Shown in pieces: positions 34,902-44,982 of a stretch of DNA of 64,000 nucleotides. The notes below the pieces were generated by a model. It did no database searches. It was not told where the DNA came from and saw only the letters and a list, made by a program, of their open reading frames with translations. The position numbers were made by a program, and so were the translations under genes. Each line of letters opens with the position of its first letter. The first letter of the stretch is position 1. The stretch covers positions 310,001-374,000 of the forward strand of contig NZ_JAGQDF010000005.1 of the NCBI RefSeq assembly GCF_018069875.1, read 5' to 3'. The DNA is from Ideonella alba. GTDB taxonomy: Bacteria; Pseudomonadota; Gammaproteobacteria; Burkholderiales; Burkholderiaceae_C.

Positions 34902-35666
34902 TCAGAAGAAGAAGGACAGTCCGGCGTTCAGCGCGCGGTACTCGCCATAGCCGCTGTCGCCCAGCAGCGCGGTGTAGAGGGTCCAGTCCAGGCGCACGAC
35001 GAAACGTTCGGCCAGGTGCACCCGCAGGCCGGCGGTGGCCAGGCCCATGTTGACGTTGGTGCGTGCGTCGTCGACCAGGCTGTTGTTGGGCAGGTTGTTG
35101 AAGCGCCCCAGGCCCACGCCCACGAAGGGCGACCAGCGCTGGTTGGACCAGGGCTCGCTGACGATCTGCACCTGGGCCAGCGAGGTGCCCGAGTACACGC
35201 CCTGCACCTGGCCGATCGCCAGCTCCAGCGCCAGCGCCTCGTGCAGGCGCCAGCCGGCCCACAGGCGCACCATGGGCTCGGACTGGAAGCGGCCGATCAT
35301 CGCGCCGGCCTCGACGCGGCGCTGCAGGTAATCCTGCAGCTGCAGGCCGGCAAAACGGGTGGGCTGGCCGTCGTCGCCCAGCGTGGCCAGCAGCTGATCG
35401 CGCGTGACCCAGCCGACCTGGCCGGTCTCGGCACGCAGCTTGAACCAGTCGGTGTGGCGCCGCTCGACCTGCACCCAGGCGCCGCGCTCGGCCACGTAGT
35501 GCACCGGGTAGCCGCGGCCCGGGCCGGTGCGGAACTCGATGAAGGGGTCGGCCACCTGTACGCGCTGCACGGCGGCCAGGCCGGGACCGTCCACGCCCTG
35601 TGCCTGCGCGCCCAGCACGCCCAGGGCCAGCGCGGCGGCCAGCAGATGTCTTGTCAGCCAGCTCAT
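34902..35666 (-). CDS. SH3-domain outer-membrane barrel protein
   Basis: A 254-residue exported protein starting at ATG 35666, which overlaps the upstream stop by ATGA (an ATG 12 bases earlier is less likely). After a signal peptide (ending LGAQAQ) comes a bacterial SH3 domain at about residues 30-90 (FIEFRTGPGRGYPVHYVAERGAWVQV; GQVGWVTRDQL), often a peptidoglycan or protein binder, then an 8-strand-like barrel ending in ALNAGLSFFF. It could tie an outer-membrane pore to the cell wall. It corresponds to one of the two barrel subunits of Glt/Nfs-type systems. Confidence 0.8.
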   Translation of the reverse strand: MSWLTRHLLAAALALGVLGAQAQGVDGPGLAAVQRVQVADPFIEFRTGPGRGYPVHYVAERGAWVQVERRHTDWFKLRAETGQVGWVTRDQLLATLGDDGQPTRFAGLQLQDYLQRRVEAGAMIGRFQSEPMVRLWAGWRLHEALALELAIGQVQGVYSGTSLAQVQIVSEPWSNQRWSPFVGVGLGRFNNLPNNSLVDDARTNVNMGLATAGLRVHLAERFVVRLDWTLYTALLGDSGYGEYRALNAGLSFFF

Positions 35667-36217
35667 CGGGTGTTGCAACTGCCGGTGGCCGGGTCGGCCG
35701 GGGTGAACATCGCGTAGGTGGCGCTGCTGAACTCGTCCTGGTCTTTGGGGGCCGGGTGGGTGATCCAGTAGCGGATGCGCAGCGCCAGCTCGTCGTCGGC
35801 ACTGCCCAGCACCTGGCCGCCGCCATGCAGCATGCCCAGCAGCAGCGGCTTGGCCAGCAGCCGGCTGCCCTCGGGGTTGCCGGGCACGGTGACGCCCTGG
35901 GCGGAGTAGAAGTTGCGGTACATCTGGCTGGCGCGGATCTCATCGGCCGTCAGGCCCAGGTCCACCGTGGCGGCGTTGCCGATCAGGCGCAGCGCGCCGC
36001 CGGTGCCGTTGGTGTTGTCATGGCAGCCACCGGCGGCGCAGGTGGCGGTGCCGCCGCCGGGCAACGTCAGCGGCGAGCTCAGCAGCGGCTGCACGCACTT
36101 CTGGAAGTAGGCGAAGGCCAGCTTCTGGCCGCTGGCGCCTTCCGGGTTGTCGATGTCGGCGGCGCCGCCGCAGCCGGCCAGCAGGGCGGCGGTCCATGCC
36201 AGGGCGATCAGTCTCAT
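35663..36217 (-). CDS. Lipoprotein with CX4CH haem-like motif
   Basis: A 184-residue lipoprotein (AALLAGCGG, Cys 16). Residues 60-66 are CAAGGCH, a CX4CH motif as in some cytochromes c3, and further cysteines lie at KCVQP near 44 and SCNTR at the C-terminus. The rest (LTADEIRASQMYRNFYSAQG; ALRIRYWITHP) resembles the cytochrome-like domains that accompany hydrazine-synthase-like proteins. It overlaps both neighbours by ATGA: the HzsA-like gene upstream and the SH3-barrel gene downstream. It may be a monohaem partner of the HzsA-like protein; haem binding is inferred. Confidence 0.72.
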   Translation of the reverse strand: MRLIALAWTAALLAGCGGAADIDNPEGASGQKLAFAYFQKCVQPLLSSPLTLPGGGTATCAAGGCHDNTNGTGGALRLIGNAATVDLGLTADEIRASQMYRNFYSAQGVTVPGNPEGSRLLAKPLLLGMLHGGGQVLGSADDELALRIRYWITHPAPKDQDEFSSATYAMFTPADPATGSCNTR

Positions 36218-39183
36218 GGGGTGGGGCATCCGCTGGCGATCCAGCTGTAAATGGCCTGGTAGCCGGCGCTGCCCACGGGCAGCGGGGCACGGGTCTGGCC
36301 GGTGGCGCCGCTGGGGTGCGGGCGGGTCGACGGCTGGGCCAGCAGCGGGTTGGCCGCGGGCTGGCAGGTGTTGGTGACCATCGACAGCGTGACGTTGTAG
36401 TCGCCCTCGGCGTCGCCGGTCAGCACGAAGCGGTTGCGGCGGAAATCGGTGCCGCGGCCGCTGCCCACGCCCATGTGGCAGGCGGTGGCGCAGGTGCTGC
36501 TGAGCACCGGCAGCACCTTGGCGGTGAAGGTGGCCTGGCTCAGCGTGCGCACCTCACGCACCTGGGCGTTGGCGTCGAAGGGGTCGTTGTAGTACTTGCC
36601 GCCCAGGTCGATCCACTCGGCCACCAGGCGCTTCTCGGCGGCGTTGAGCAAGGCGCTGTGGTTGACCGCGGGCGTGGGGTAGATCGTGCGGGTGTCGGCG
36701 CCGGCCATCAGCGTCTGGCCGCTGAGGATCTCGACCAGCCGGCTCTTGCGCGCCAGGCCCGCCGCATCGCCCTCGCTGGCGCCGGTCTCCACCAGTGCCG
36801 GCTCGCGCACCACCTCGGGAACGCCCTCGACCAGGCGCGTCACCGGCAGGCCGGTGACCGGGTCGATCACCGGCGCGCCCACCAGCAGCGACTCGTAGCT
36901 CAGCAGACGGCCGGTGCCGGCGATGCTGGCGCTCAGGTCCAGCGCGGCGCCAGCGCCGTGGCAGCGGGTGCAGGTGTTGCTGCCGCGGTCGCGGGTCCAC
37001 AGGGGCTGGATGTGCTCGGGGTAGTTGATGACGCCGCGCAGCGGCACGGTGGTGGCCAGGTCATTCGCAGCCAGGGCGTTGCCGGTGTAGCGCAACGCCA
37101 CGCTGGGCCGGGCCTGCACCCCGGGGCGGGCGGTGTCGGCCCAGATGTCCTGCGACAGGAGGTCGGTCGCCAGTTGCAGCGCGCTGGGGTCCAGCCGGGT
37201 GCGGGTGGAGGCCATGGTCTCGCCCGACAGCCGCGCCGAGGCCATGGCGCTGCGCCAGGCGGCCGGCACGGTGTCGACCACCGTGCCGGAGTTCAGCGCG
37301 CCGCCGCGTCGCGGGCTGTGGCAGCCGTCGCAGGTGCGGCGCTCGCCGGGGCGCACCTGGATCCAGTTGGTGTGGGTCTGGAAGGCGCGGCCTTCGGCGT
37401 CCACCACCGCCAGGCCGATCGGCGTGTCGGCGGGCACGCGCAGCTTGAACGAGCCGTCGGGTTCGATGGGTGCGTAGCCCAGGATCTGCTGCGGCTCGAA
37501 GTTGGTCTCGCCGATCGCATGGCGCAGGCCGATCGAGCCCGATGGCGGCGCCACCGCCCGCATCACGCGGATGAAGCGCGCCGGGCTGCACAGGTAGGCA
37601 CTGTCGGCCGGGTCCTTCATGCGCAGCAGGTGGGCGACCTGGGCGCGGGTGTCGGCGGCGTCGGTGGGGGTGGTCTTGGGGATGGGCTCGCTGCAGGCAC
37701 CGGCGGTGTCCACCGGAGCCAGCACCGGGTCGCCCATGCGGCCCAGGCCGTCGGTGTCGTAGACGCTGCGCACCTCCAGCAGGCCCAGCTTCTGCGCCGC
37801 CAGGTCGCTGTCCAGGTTGGTGGGCTCCACCACCTTGGGCTCGGTGCGGGCCACCAGCGCGATCGGGTCGGTGTACATGAAGCCCGGCGGCGGCGAGGCC
37901 ACGTTCAGCCAGGTCTGCTGCTTCGGGTTGAACATGTAGATCGCGTAGTGCGGGCGCACGTTGTCCTGCAGCTCATCGGCTTCACGCTGTTCGATCGTGC
38001 GGTTGGCATCGCCCAGGCGGTCCAGCTCGGCCTGCGTCAACGAGGCGCAGGGCACGACATCGGTGCCGCGGTGCACCTCGCAGGGTTTCCAGGCCACCAG
38101 GATGCGGTCGGTGCCGTCCCACAGCGGGTAGGGCGTGGTGGCACGGCCGAAGGGCGAGAAGCCGCGCTCGGCGTTGAGCGTCTTGTCGGTCATCGCCACC
38201 TGGCCGCCCTGCGTGGGCACGTCCTTGTTGGCCGGGGTGTTCTGCTCGGAGTAGTTGGCCACGTCCACCCGCACCAGCGCGCCGCCTTCGTGGGTGCGCT
38301 GCAGCGGCATCAGGTCCGAGGTGATCTGGCCGGCGTAGGCGCCCTGGGGGTCCATGTCGCGCGGGTTCAGGAAGGTGTTGCCCTCGCTGTGCGAGCCGTA
38401 CAGCACGAACAGGTCGGTGCCGTCGGGCTTCATGCGGAAGACCTTGAAGTGGTTGCGGTCCGCCACATGGTCCCAGCGCGAGAACATCACGTCGCCGTTG
38501 AGCCGGATCACCGGGTTGCGGTCGTGGCTCTGGTTGAACGAGACCTGGGTGATGGCCGCGCCGTCGGCATCCATGGTGTGCAGGTTGAAGACGCGCTGGC
38601 GTTCGTACTCGTCCAGCGCGTAGTAGCTGCGGCCCAGCGCCTGGTTGGCGTAGGAGCCGGTCTGGCGGTTGCTGCTGAAGACGAAGCCGCGGCCGCCGGG
38701 CAGGTAGACCGGGTCGACGTCGTCGCTTTCGGTGGAGGCGGTCAGGCGGCGGAAGCTGCCCTTGGTCAGGCCGCCGCTGCTCATGTCGTATTCCCAGATG
38801 TTCCAGCGCCCGGTGCAGGCGGGCAGGCCGCCGATCGTGGCGCTGTTGCTGGCCGGGCAGCGCATCGCGAAGACGATCTTCTTGCCGTCGTAGGACACCT
38901 CGGGGTCGGAGGCATCGCCGCGGCCCTGGGTGAATGCCGCGGTCAGGTTGTGTTCGGGCGCGCTGGGCGAGGAGGTCTCGCGCAGCATCAGATCGCCGCC
39001 TTCGGCAAAGCCGCCACCATCGGTGGGGTTCAGGTTCAGCGTGTCGGCGCGCTTGACGTAGGCGATGGGGATGTCGCCCTCGACGATCACGCTGTCGCTG
39101 CTGCCGCTGCCGGAGCAGGCGGCCAGCACGGCGGCGGCGGCCAGGGCAGCGGTCAGCCACCCGATCGGACGTGTCAGGGTCAT
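36214..39183 (-). CDS. Hydrazine synthase alpha-like lipoprotein with haem c motifs
   Basis: A 989-residue lipoprotein (VLAACSG, Cys 23). Residues about 60-400 form a beta-propeller-like region (DPEVSYDGKKIVFAMRCP; DPVYLPGGRGFVFSSNRQTG; DPQGAYAGQITSDLMPLQ) similar to the N-terminal half of HzsA-type proteins. The C-terminal half has CXXCH motifs at 618-622 (CDGCH) and 738-742 (CTRCH) and a CX3CH motif at 898-903 (CATACH). Homologues outside anammox bacteria are not hydrazine synthases, so this is best called a probable multihaem periplasmic or surface oxidoreductase. It follows apbE, overlapping by ATGA, and precedes the CX4CH lipoprotein. Confidence 0.82.
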   Translation of the reverse strand: MTLTRPIGWLTAALAAAAVLAACSGSGSSDSVIVEGDIPIAYVKRADTLNLNPTDGGGFAEGGDLMLRETSSPSAPEHNLTAAFTQGRGDASDPEVSYDGKKIVFAMRCPASNSATIGGLPACTGRWNIWEYDMSSGGLTKGSFRRLTASTESDDVDPVYLPGGRGFVFSSNRQTGSYANQALGRSYYALDEYERQRVFNLHTMDADGAAITQVSFNQSHDRNPVIRLNGDVMFSRWDHVADRNHFKVFRMKPDGTDLFVLYGSHSEGNTFLNPRDMDPQGAYAGQITSDLMPLQRTHEGGALVRVDVANYSEQNTPANKDVPTQGGQVAMTDKTLNAERGFSPFGRATTPYPLWDGTDRILVAWKPCEVHRGTDVVPCASLTQAELDRLGDANRTIEQREADELQDNVRPHYAIYMFNPKQQTWLNVASPPPGFMYTDPIALVARTEPKVVEPTNLDSDLAAQKLGLLEVRSVYDTDGLGRMGDPVLAPVDTAGACSEPIPKTTPTDAADTRAQVAHLLRMKDPADSAYLCSPARFIRVMRAVAPPSGSIGLRHAIGETNFEPQQILGYAPIEPDGSFKLRVPADTPIGLAVVDAEGRAFQTHTNWIQVRPGERRTCDGCHSPRRGGALNSGTVVDTVPAAWRSAMASARLSGETMASTRTRLDPSALQLATDLLSQDIWADTARPGVQARPSVALRYTGNALAANDLATTVPLRGVINYPEHIQPLWTRDRGSNTCTRCHGAGAALDLSASIAGTGRLLSYESLLVGAPVIDPVTGLPVTRLVEGVPEVVREPALVETGASEGDAAGLARKSRLVEILSGQTLMAGADTRTIYPTPAVNHSALLNAAEKRLVAEWIDLGGKYYNDPFDANAQVREVRTLSQATFTAKVLPVLSSTCATACHMGVGSGRGTDFRRNRFVLTGDAEGDYNVTLSMVTNTCQPAANPLLAQPSTRPHPSGATGQTRAPLPVGSAGYQAIYSWIASGCPTP

Positions 39184-40160
39184 GAATGGCTCCCGTTGAA
39201 TCCGGCGCTGGCGTGCAGCACGCCCTGCGCATCGACCAGCACGGCGTCGACGCCGGGCCAGTCCTCGAGCATCGCGAAACCCCGGCGGGGCCCGTGGATG
39301 AACAGCATCTTGGACAGCGCCTCGGCCGTGACCCCATCGGGCGCCAGCACCGTGACGCTGGTGGCGCCGCGCGCCGAGTCGCCGGTGCGCGGATCGATCA
39401 GGTGGTGGTGGCGCACGCCGCCGCGCTCGAAACCGCGCTCGTAGTCGCCCGAGGTGGACACCGCGGTGTCCTGCAGCGGCAGCACCGCCACGGTGTCGCC
39501 CTTGCGGCGCGGGTGGGCGATGCCCAGCTGCCAGGGCCGGCCGCGGCGGTCGCCCAGCAGGTGGCTGTCGCCGCCGGCGGCCACCATCGCGTGCTGGATG
39601 CCGCGCTGACGCAGCAGCGCCACCGCGCGGTCCACCGCATGGCCCTTGGCGATGCCGCCCAGGTCGATGCGCATGCCGGCGCGGCCGAAGCGCAGCGTGC
39701 CGGCACGGCGGTCCAGGTGCAGCTCGCGCCAGTCCACCAGGCCGCGCGCTGCCGCCAGCAGCTGCGGGCTGGGCACGGTGCCGGCACGGTAGTCGTAGAG
39801 CTGGCCGATGGCGGCGAAGCTGATGTCGAAGGCGCCGTCGGTGCGGGCCGAGAAGTCCAGCGCCCGCGCCAGCAGTGTGGCCATCTCCTCGCGCAGCGGC
39901 ACCGCATGGTGGGCCGCCTCGCGGTTGATGCGCGAGAGCTCAGAGGCCGGCTTGTGCGGGCTCATCAGGCGGTCGATGCGGTGCATCTCGTCGAAGACCA
40001 CGTCCAGCGCGGCCTCGCCCTCGGCGGGGCTGTCGGCCCACAGCTCGGCGCTGATCGCGGTGCCCATGATCGCGGCCTCGCGGCGGTACCAGCCGGGCAC
40101 GGGTGCGACCGGCGGCGCCGACCGGCGCAGCACGCGGGGCAGGGCGGCCAGCAGGCTCAC
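39180..40160 (-). CDS. apbE: FAD:protein FMN transferase
   Basis: Periplasmic Mg-dependent enzyme that attaches FMN from FAD to Thr/Ser in target proteins. Family marks: IMGTAISAELWA near residue 30, ALDFSARTDGAFDISFAAIGQLYDY, the DLGGIAKGHAVDRAV motif near 165-180, GGDSHLLG, and HHLIDPRTGDSA...SVTV near 265. The start is uncertain: I use GTG 40160, which has GGAG upstream and overlaps the stop of a 24-codon open frame; other in-frame starts extend to 40340. No clear signal peptide is visible with this start. First gene of the sixteen-gene operon; targets are not evident in the window. Confidence 0.9.
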   Translation of the reverse strand: MSLLAALPRVLRRSAPPVAPVPGWYRREAAIMGTAISAELWADSPAEGEAALDVVFDEMHRIDRLMSPHKPASELSRINREAAHHAVPLREEMATLLARALDFSARTDGAFDISFAAIGQLYDYRAGTVPSPQLLAAARGLVDWRELHLDRRAGTLRFGRAGMRIDLGGIAKGHAVDRAVALLRQRGIQHAMVAAGGDSHLLGDRRGRPWQLGIAHPRRKGDTVAVLPLQDTAVSTSGDYERGFERGGVRHHHLIDPRTGDSARGATSVTVLAPDGVTAEALSKMLFIHGPRRGFAMLEDWPGVDAVLVDAQGVLHASAGFNGSHS

Positions 40161-40231
40161 GGCACGCTCCGCAGGGCGGTGGAGGTTGTCGGGCAAAGCA
40201 GCGGCCCGACCTCGCTCACAGGCGGTGTCAT
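40158..40231 (-). CDS. Possible 24-residue leader peptide before apbE
   Basis: An ATG at 40231 preceded by AAGGA opens a 24-codon frame (MTPPVSEVGPLLCPTTSTAL then RSVP) whose TGA overlaps the proposed apbE GTG as GTGA. This would couple translation. It could equally be chance; no conserved features are visible. Confidence 0.3.
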
Positions 40232-40478
40232 ACGGGGGGTCCTTGTGGGTCTCTCGTTCGCCGGCGGTGGGGGTCAACCGGCGGCGAGAATGTAACAACG
40301 CGGCCTTCTGAAACGCGTTACAACTCGTTCGATTGGGCAACCGTGCGCGTGCATCGGCGCCGCGTGCGGCCGGGCCCAGGAGGTGGCACTTCTATAATCC
40401 GCAGCTTCGCCTCCACCCCGGTGGCGCCCAGGGCCGCGCCCTGCTGCCGGGCCCCGCCTCGAACACCGAAAGTCCCGG
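40161..40478. promoter_or_regulatory. Divergent promoter region between apbE operon and alaS
   Basis: On the plus strand TATAAT at 40393-40398 is a good -10 for alaS, about 80 bp ahead of its ATG, without a clear -35. On the apbE side, TTGTAACGCG and its imperfect inverted match TGTAACAACGCG lie around 40292-40323 and are AT-richer than the surroundings; they mark the likely control region of the large operon. No other gene is seen apart from the possible leader peptide. Confidence 0.5.
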
Positions 40479-43199
<2,721 letters not shown>

Positions 43200-43209
43200 G
43201 TGGCCGCAG

Positions 43210-43818
43210 GTGACCGTGGCTGACCTGCTGGCCGCGCTGCAGGGCCTGGGCTCGCTCGGCTTCTTCGGCTGGTTCTTCCTGGGCCTGGCGCTGCTGTGGC
43301 TGAACGCCCGCGCCGGCCTGCCGCGCGCGCGGCGCGACCTGCAGCTGCGCGGCGGCGGCTTCGCGCTGTTCCTGGTGGCCGCCGTGCTGGGCCTGGGTCA
43401 GGGCCTGGTGGCGCTGTGGCCCTGGCCGCCGCAGGCCGCGCTGCTGTGCGCCGCCGCGGCGCCACTGCTGGCCGGCTGGTTGCTGGCCAACGGCCGCTGG
43501 GGCTGGGGGCTGCTGCTGGCCTTCAGCTTCCCGTTCTTCCTGCTGATCGCGCTGACCGCGTTCGTCGGCCAGTGGCTGGACCTGCGCGTGCTGGGCGGCG
43601 GCCTGCTGGCGCTGGCGCTGCTGGCCAGCCTGGCCGGTGCGCTGCTGACCTGGCGCCTGCCCCGGCCCGAGGTGCCACCCTTCGCCACCCACTTCCAGTT
43701 CCGCCGCGGCTTCGCCGGCCCGGGCTTTGGTCGGCGCGGGCCGGCCAACGACGACGATGTGGTGGACGTGCAGGCGCGCGACATCGACGAGCCGCCGCCG
43801 CCGGCCTTGCCGCGCTGA
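43210..43818 (+). CDS. Uncharacterised multi-spanning membrane protein
   Basis: About 202 residues with four to five hydrophobic helices (LGFFGWFFLGLALLWL; ALFLVAAVLGLGQGLVALW; AALLCAAAAPLLAGWLL; LLLAFSFPFFLLIALTAF; LLALALLASLAGALLTW) followed by a charged tail with ANDDDVVDVQARDIDEPPPP. No known domain is recognised. It starts 10 bp after alaS, most likely at GTG 43210 or GTG 43216; both lack a strong ribosome site, so it may depend on read-through translation from alaS. Confidence 0.65.
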   Translation: MTVADLLAALQGLGSLGFFGWFFLGLALLWLNARAGLPRARRDLQLRGGGFALFLVAAVLGLGQGLVALWPWPPQAALLCAAAAPLLAGWLLANGRWGWGLLLAFSFPFFLLIALTAFVGQWLDLRVLGGGLLALALLASLAGALLTWRLPRPEVPPFATHFQFRRGFAGPGFGRRGPANDDDVVDVQARDIDEPPPPALPR

Positions 43819-43856
43819 CTTGACGGCGCCCCGTCGTCGCCCCTAAGCTGCAGCGC

Positions 43857-43946
43857 ATGTCGCGCTCCCCGCTGATGACCATTCGCACCCTGCACACCCC
43901 CGTGGTGGGCCAGGGCGCGTTCGTCATGGTCCACCTGCGCCCCTAG
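43857..43946 (+). CDS. Possible 29-residue small protein
   Basis: ATG at 43857 opens a 30-codon frame (MSRSPLMTIRTLHTPVVGQG then AFVMVHLRP) ending in TAG 43 bp before a strong terminator hairpin. Only CTAAGCTGCAGC precedes it, a poor ribosome site. It might be a leader peptide or a short protein; the absence of a run of one amino acid argues against classical attenuation. Confidence 0.35.
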   Translation: MSRSPLMTIRTLHTPVVGQGAFVMVHLRP

Positions 43947-43988
43947 CGGGCCCTTGCGCGACACCCCGCAGCCACCGCTGCACCGCCC

Positions 43989-44021
43989 AAGGCCCGCGCA
44001 CCCCGCGGGCCTTGTTGTTTT
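43989..44021 (+). terminator. Intrinsic terminator before the GNAT gene
   Basis: A 10-bp perfect stem AAGGCCCGCG/CGCGGGCCTT with loop CACCC is followed by GTTGTTTT. It should end transcripts coming from alaS, the membrane-protein gene and the short frame. Confidence 0.85.
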
Positions 44022-44047
44022 CAGCCCCCCGATCCAGGAGACTGAGC

Positions 44048-44587
44048 ATGAGCACCGATCCCGAGAACCCGCCGAACCTCCTCTTGCGCCGCGCCCGCGC
44101 TGACGATGCGCGCGACGTGGCCGCGCTGATGAGCGACCCCAGCGTCTACGCCCAGACCCTGCAGATGCCCCACGCCAGCGAGGCCTGGTGGCGCGAGCGC
44201 CTGGCCGCGATGGACAAGCCCGGGGTGGAACTGCAACTGGCGGCTGAGCGCGACGGCCGCGTGGTTGGCCTGGCTGGCCTGCACCAGCCCACCCCGTCGC
44301 CGCGCCGCCGACATGTGGCCGGCCTGGGCATCACGCTGGCGCGCGAGGCGCAGGGGCAGGGCGTGGGCGACGCGATGATGCGCGCGCTGCTGCAGCACGC
44401 CGACGAGTGGGCCGCGCTGCTGCGGCTGGAGCTGACCGTCTACGCGGACAACGCCCGCGCCATCCGCCTGTACGAGCGGCATGGCTTCGAGCGCGAGGGG
44501 CTGATGCGTGGCTATGGGCTGCGCGGCGGCGTGTATGTGGACTGCGTGGCGATGGCGCGCTGGCGCGATGCGCCGAGTCATCCGTGA
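44048..44587 (+). CDS. GNAT family N-acetyltransferase
   Basis: A 179-residue cytosolic acetyltransferase starting at ATG 44048, preceded by CAGGAGAC. The acetyl-CoA loop is in GLGITLAREAQGQGVGDAMMRALL (about 90-113), and the C-terminal NARAIRLYERHGFEREGLMRGY is typical of the YhhY/RimJ-like subgroup acting on amino acids or amines. It lies after a terminator, so it probably has its own promoter. Substrate unknown. Confidence 0.88.
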   Translation: MSTDPENPPNLLLRRARADDARDVAALMSDPSVYAQTLQMPHASEAWWRERLAAMDKPGVELQLAAERDGRVVGLAGLHQPTPSPRRRHVAGLGITLAREAQGQGVGDAMMRALLQHADEWAALLRLELTVYADNARAIRLYERHGFEREGLMRGYGLRGGVYVDCVAMARWRDAPSHP

Positions 44588-44611
44588 ACACGTGTACACT
44601 GATACACGTGT
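44588..44611. promoter_or_regulatory. Inverted-repeat operator of the toxin-antitoxin pair
   Basis: ACACGTGTA (44588-44596) and TACACGTGT (44603-44611) are perfect inverted arms around six bases, 20 bp before the antitoxin GTG. TACACT inside it could be a -10. This is where a ribbon-helix-helix antitoxin would bind for autoregulation. Confidence 0.75.
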
Positions 44612-44631
44612 GAAACCGCAGGGAGACTGCC

Positions 44632-44982
44632 GTGGCCAACCTGACCCTGGTGGTGGACGAAGCCCTGATCAAGGCCGCCCGCATGCGGGCGATTGCCGAA
44701 GGCACATCGGTCAGCGCCCTGGTGCGCGATTTCCTGCAGGCCTACGCCAGTGCCGGCGTCCCCTCGTCGGCGCTGGTGGCCGCTGAGCCGCTGCCGGCGC
44801 CGCTGCACGGCAGTGGCCCGGCGGACACGCGGCCTGCCGCGCCCGGTCGACCCGTGCCACCCCCACCGCCGTCGCCGTCCTGGCTGGCGGTGGTGCGCGA
44901 GCGCGTCCAGGCCTTCGGTGGCGCTGAACCCGCTGACTGGCTCCCGCCGCGCGACCCCAGCCAGCCCCGCTCGTCGCGGTGA
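44632..44982 (+). CDS. vapB: VapB-like ribbon-helix-helix antitoxin
   Basis: A 116-residue protein starting at GTG 44632 behind AGGGAGA. Residues 1-42 look like a ribbon-helix-helix DNA-binding unit (ANLTLVVDEALIKAARMRAIAEGTSVSALVRDFL, broken here only by description). A long Pro/Ala-rich linker (about 50-85) is unusual, and the C-terminal WLAVVRERVQAFGGAEPADWLPPRD is probably the toxin-binding part. The stop overlaps the toxin GTG (GTGA), giving coupled synthesis. Confidence 0.82.
   Translation: MANLTLVVDEALIKAARMRAIAEGTSVSALVRDFLQAYASAGVPSSALVAAEPLPAPLHGSGPADTRPAAPGRPVPPPPPSPSWLAVVRERVQAFGGAEPADWLPPRDPSQPRSSR

Noticed and set aside
36214-39183. Assignment as a true hydrazine synthase subunit and anammox metabolism
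   Set aside because: No beta/gamma subunits, no hydrazine dehydrogenase and no ladderane genes are present; HzsA-like proteins occur widely in non-anammox bacteria.
36196-39444. A 1082-codon plus-strand open frame opposite the HzsA-like gene
   Set aside because: Low-complexity Ala/Gly/His/Arg composition and exact antisense position to a gene with signal peptide and domain motifs mark it as a shadow.
23774-40160. Interpretation of the ExbB/ExbD/AgmX set as an ordinary TonB or Tol-Pal system
   Set aside because: There is no TonB-dependent receptor, TolA, TolB or Pal gene, ExbD is duplicated, and the partners are TPR, barrel and redox proteins.
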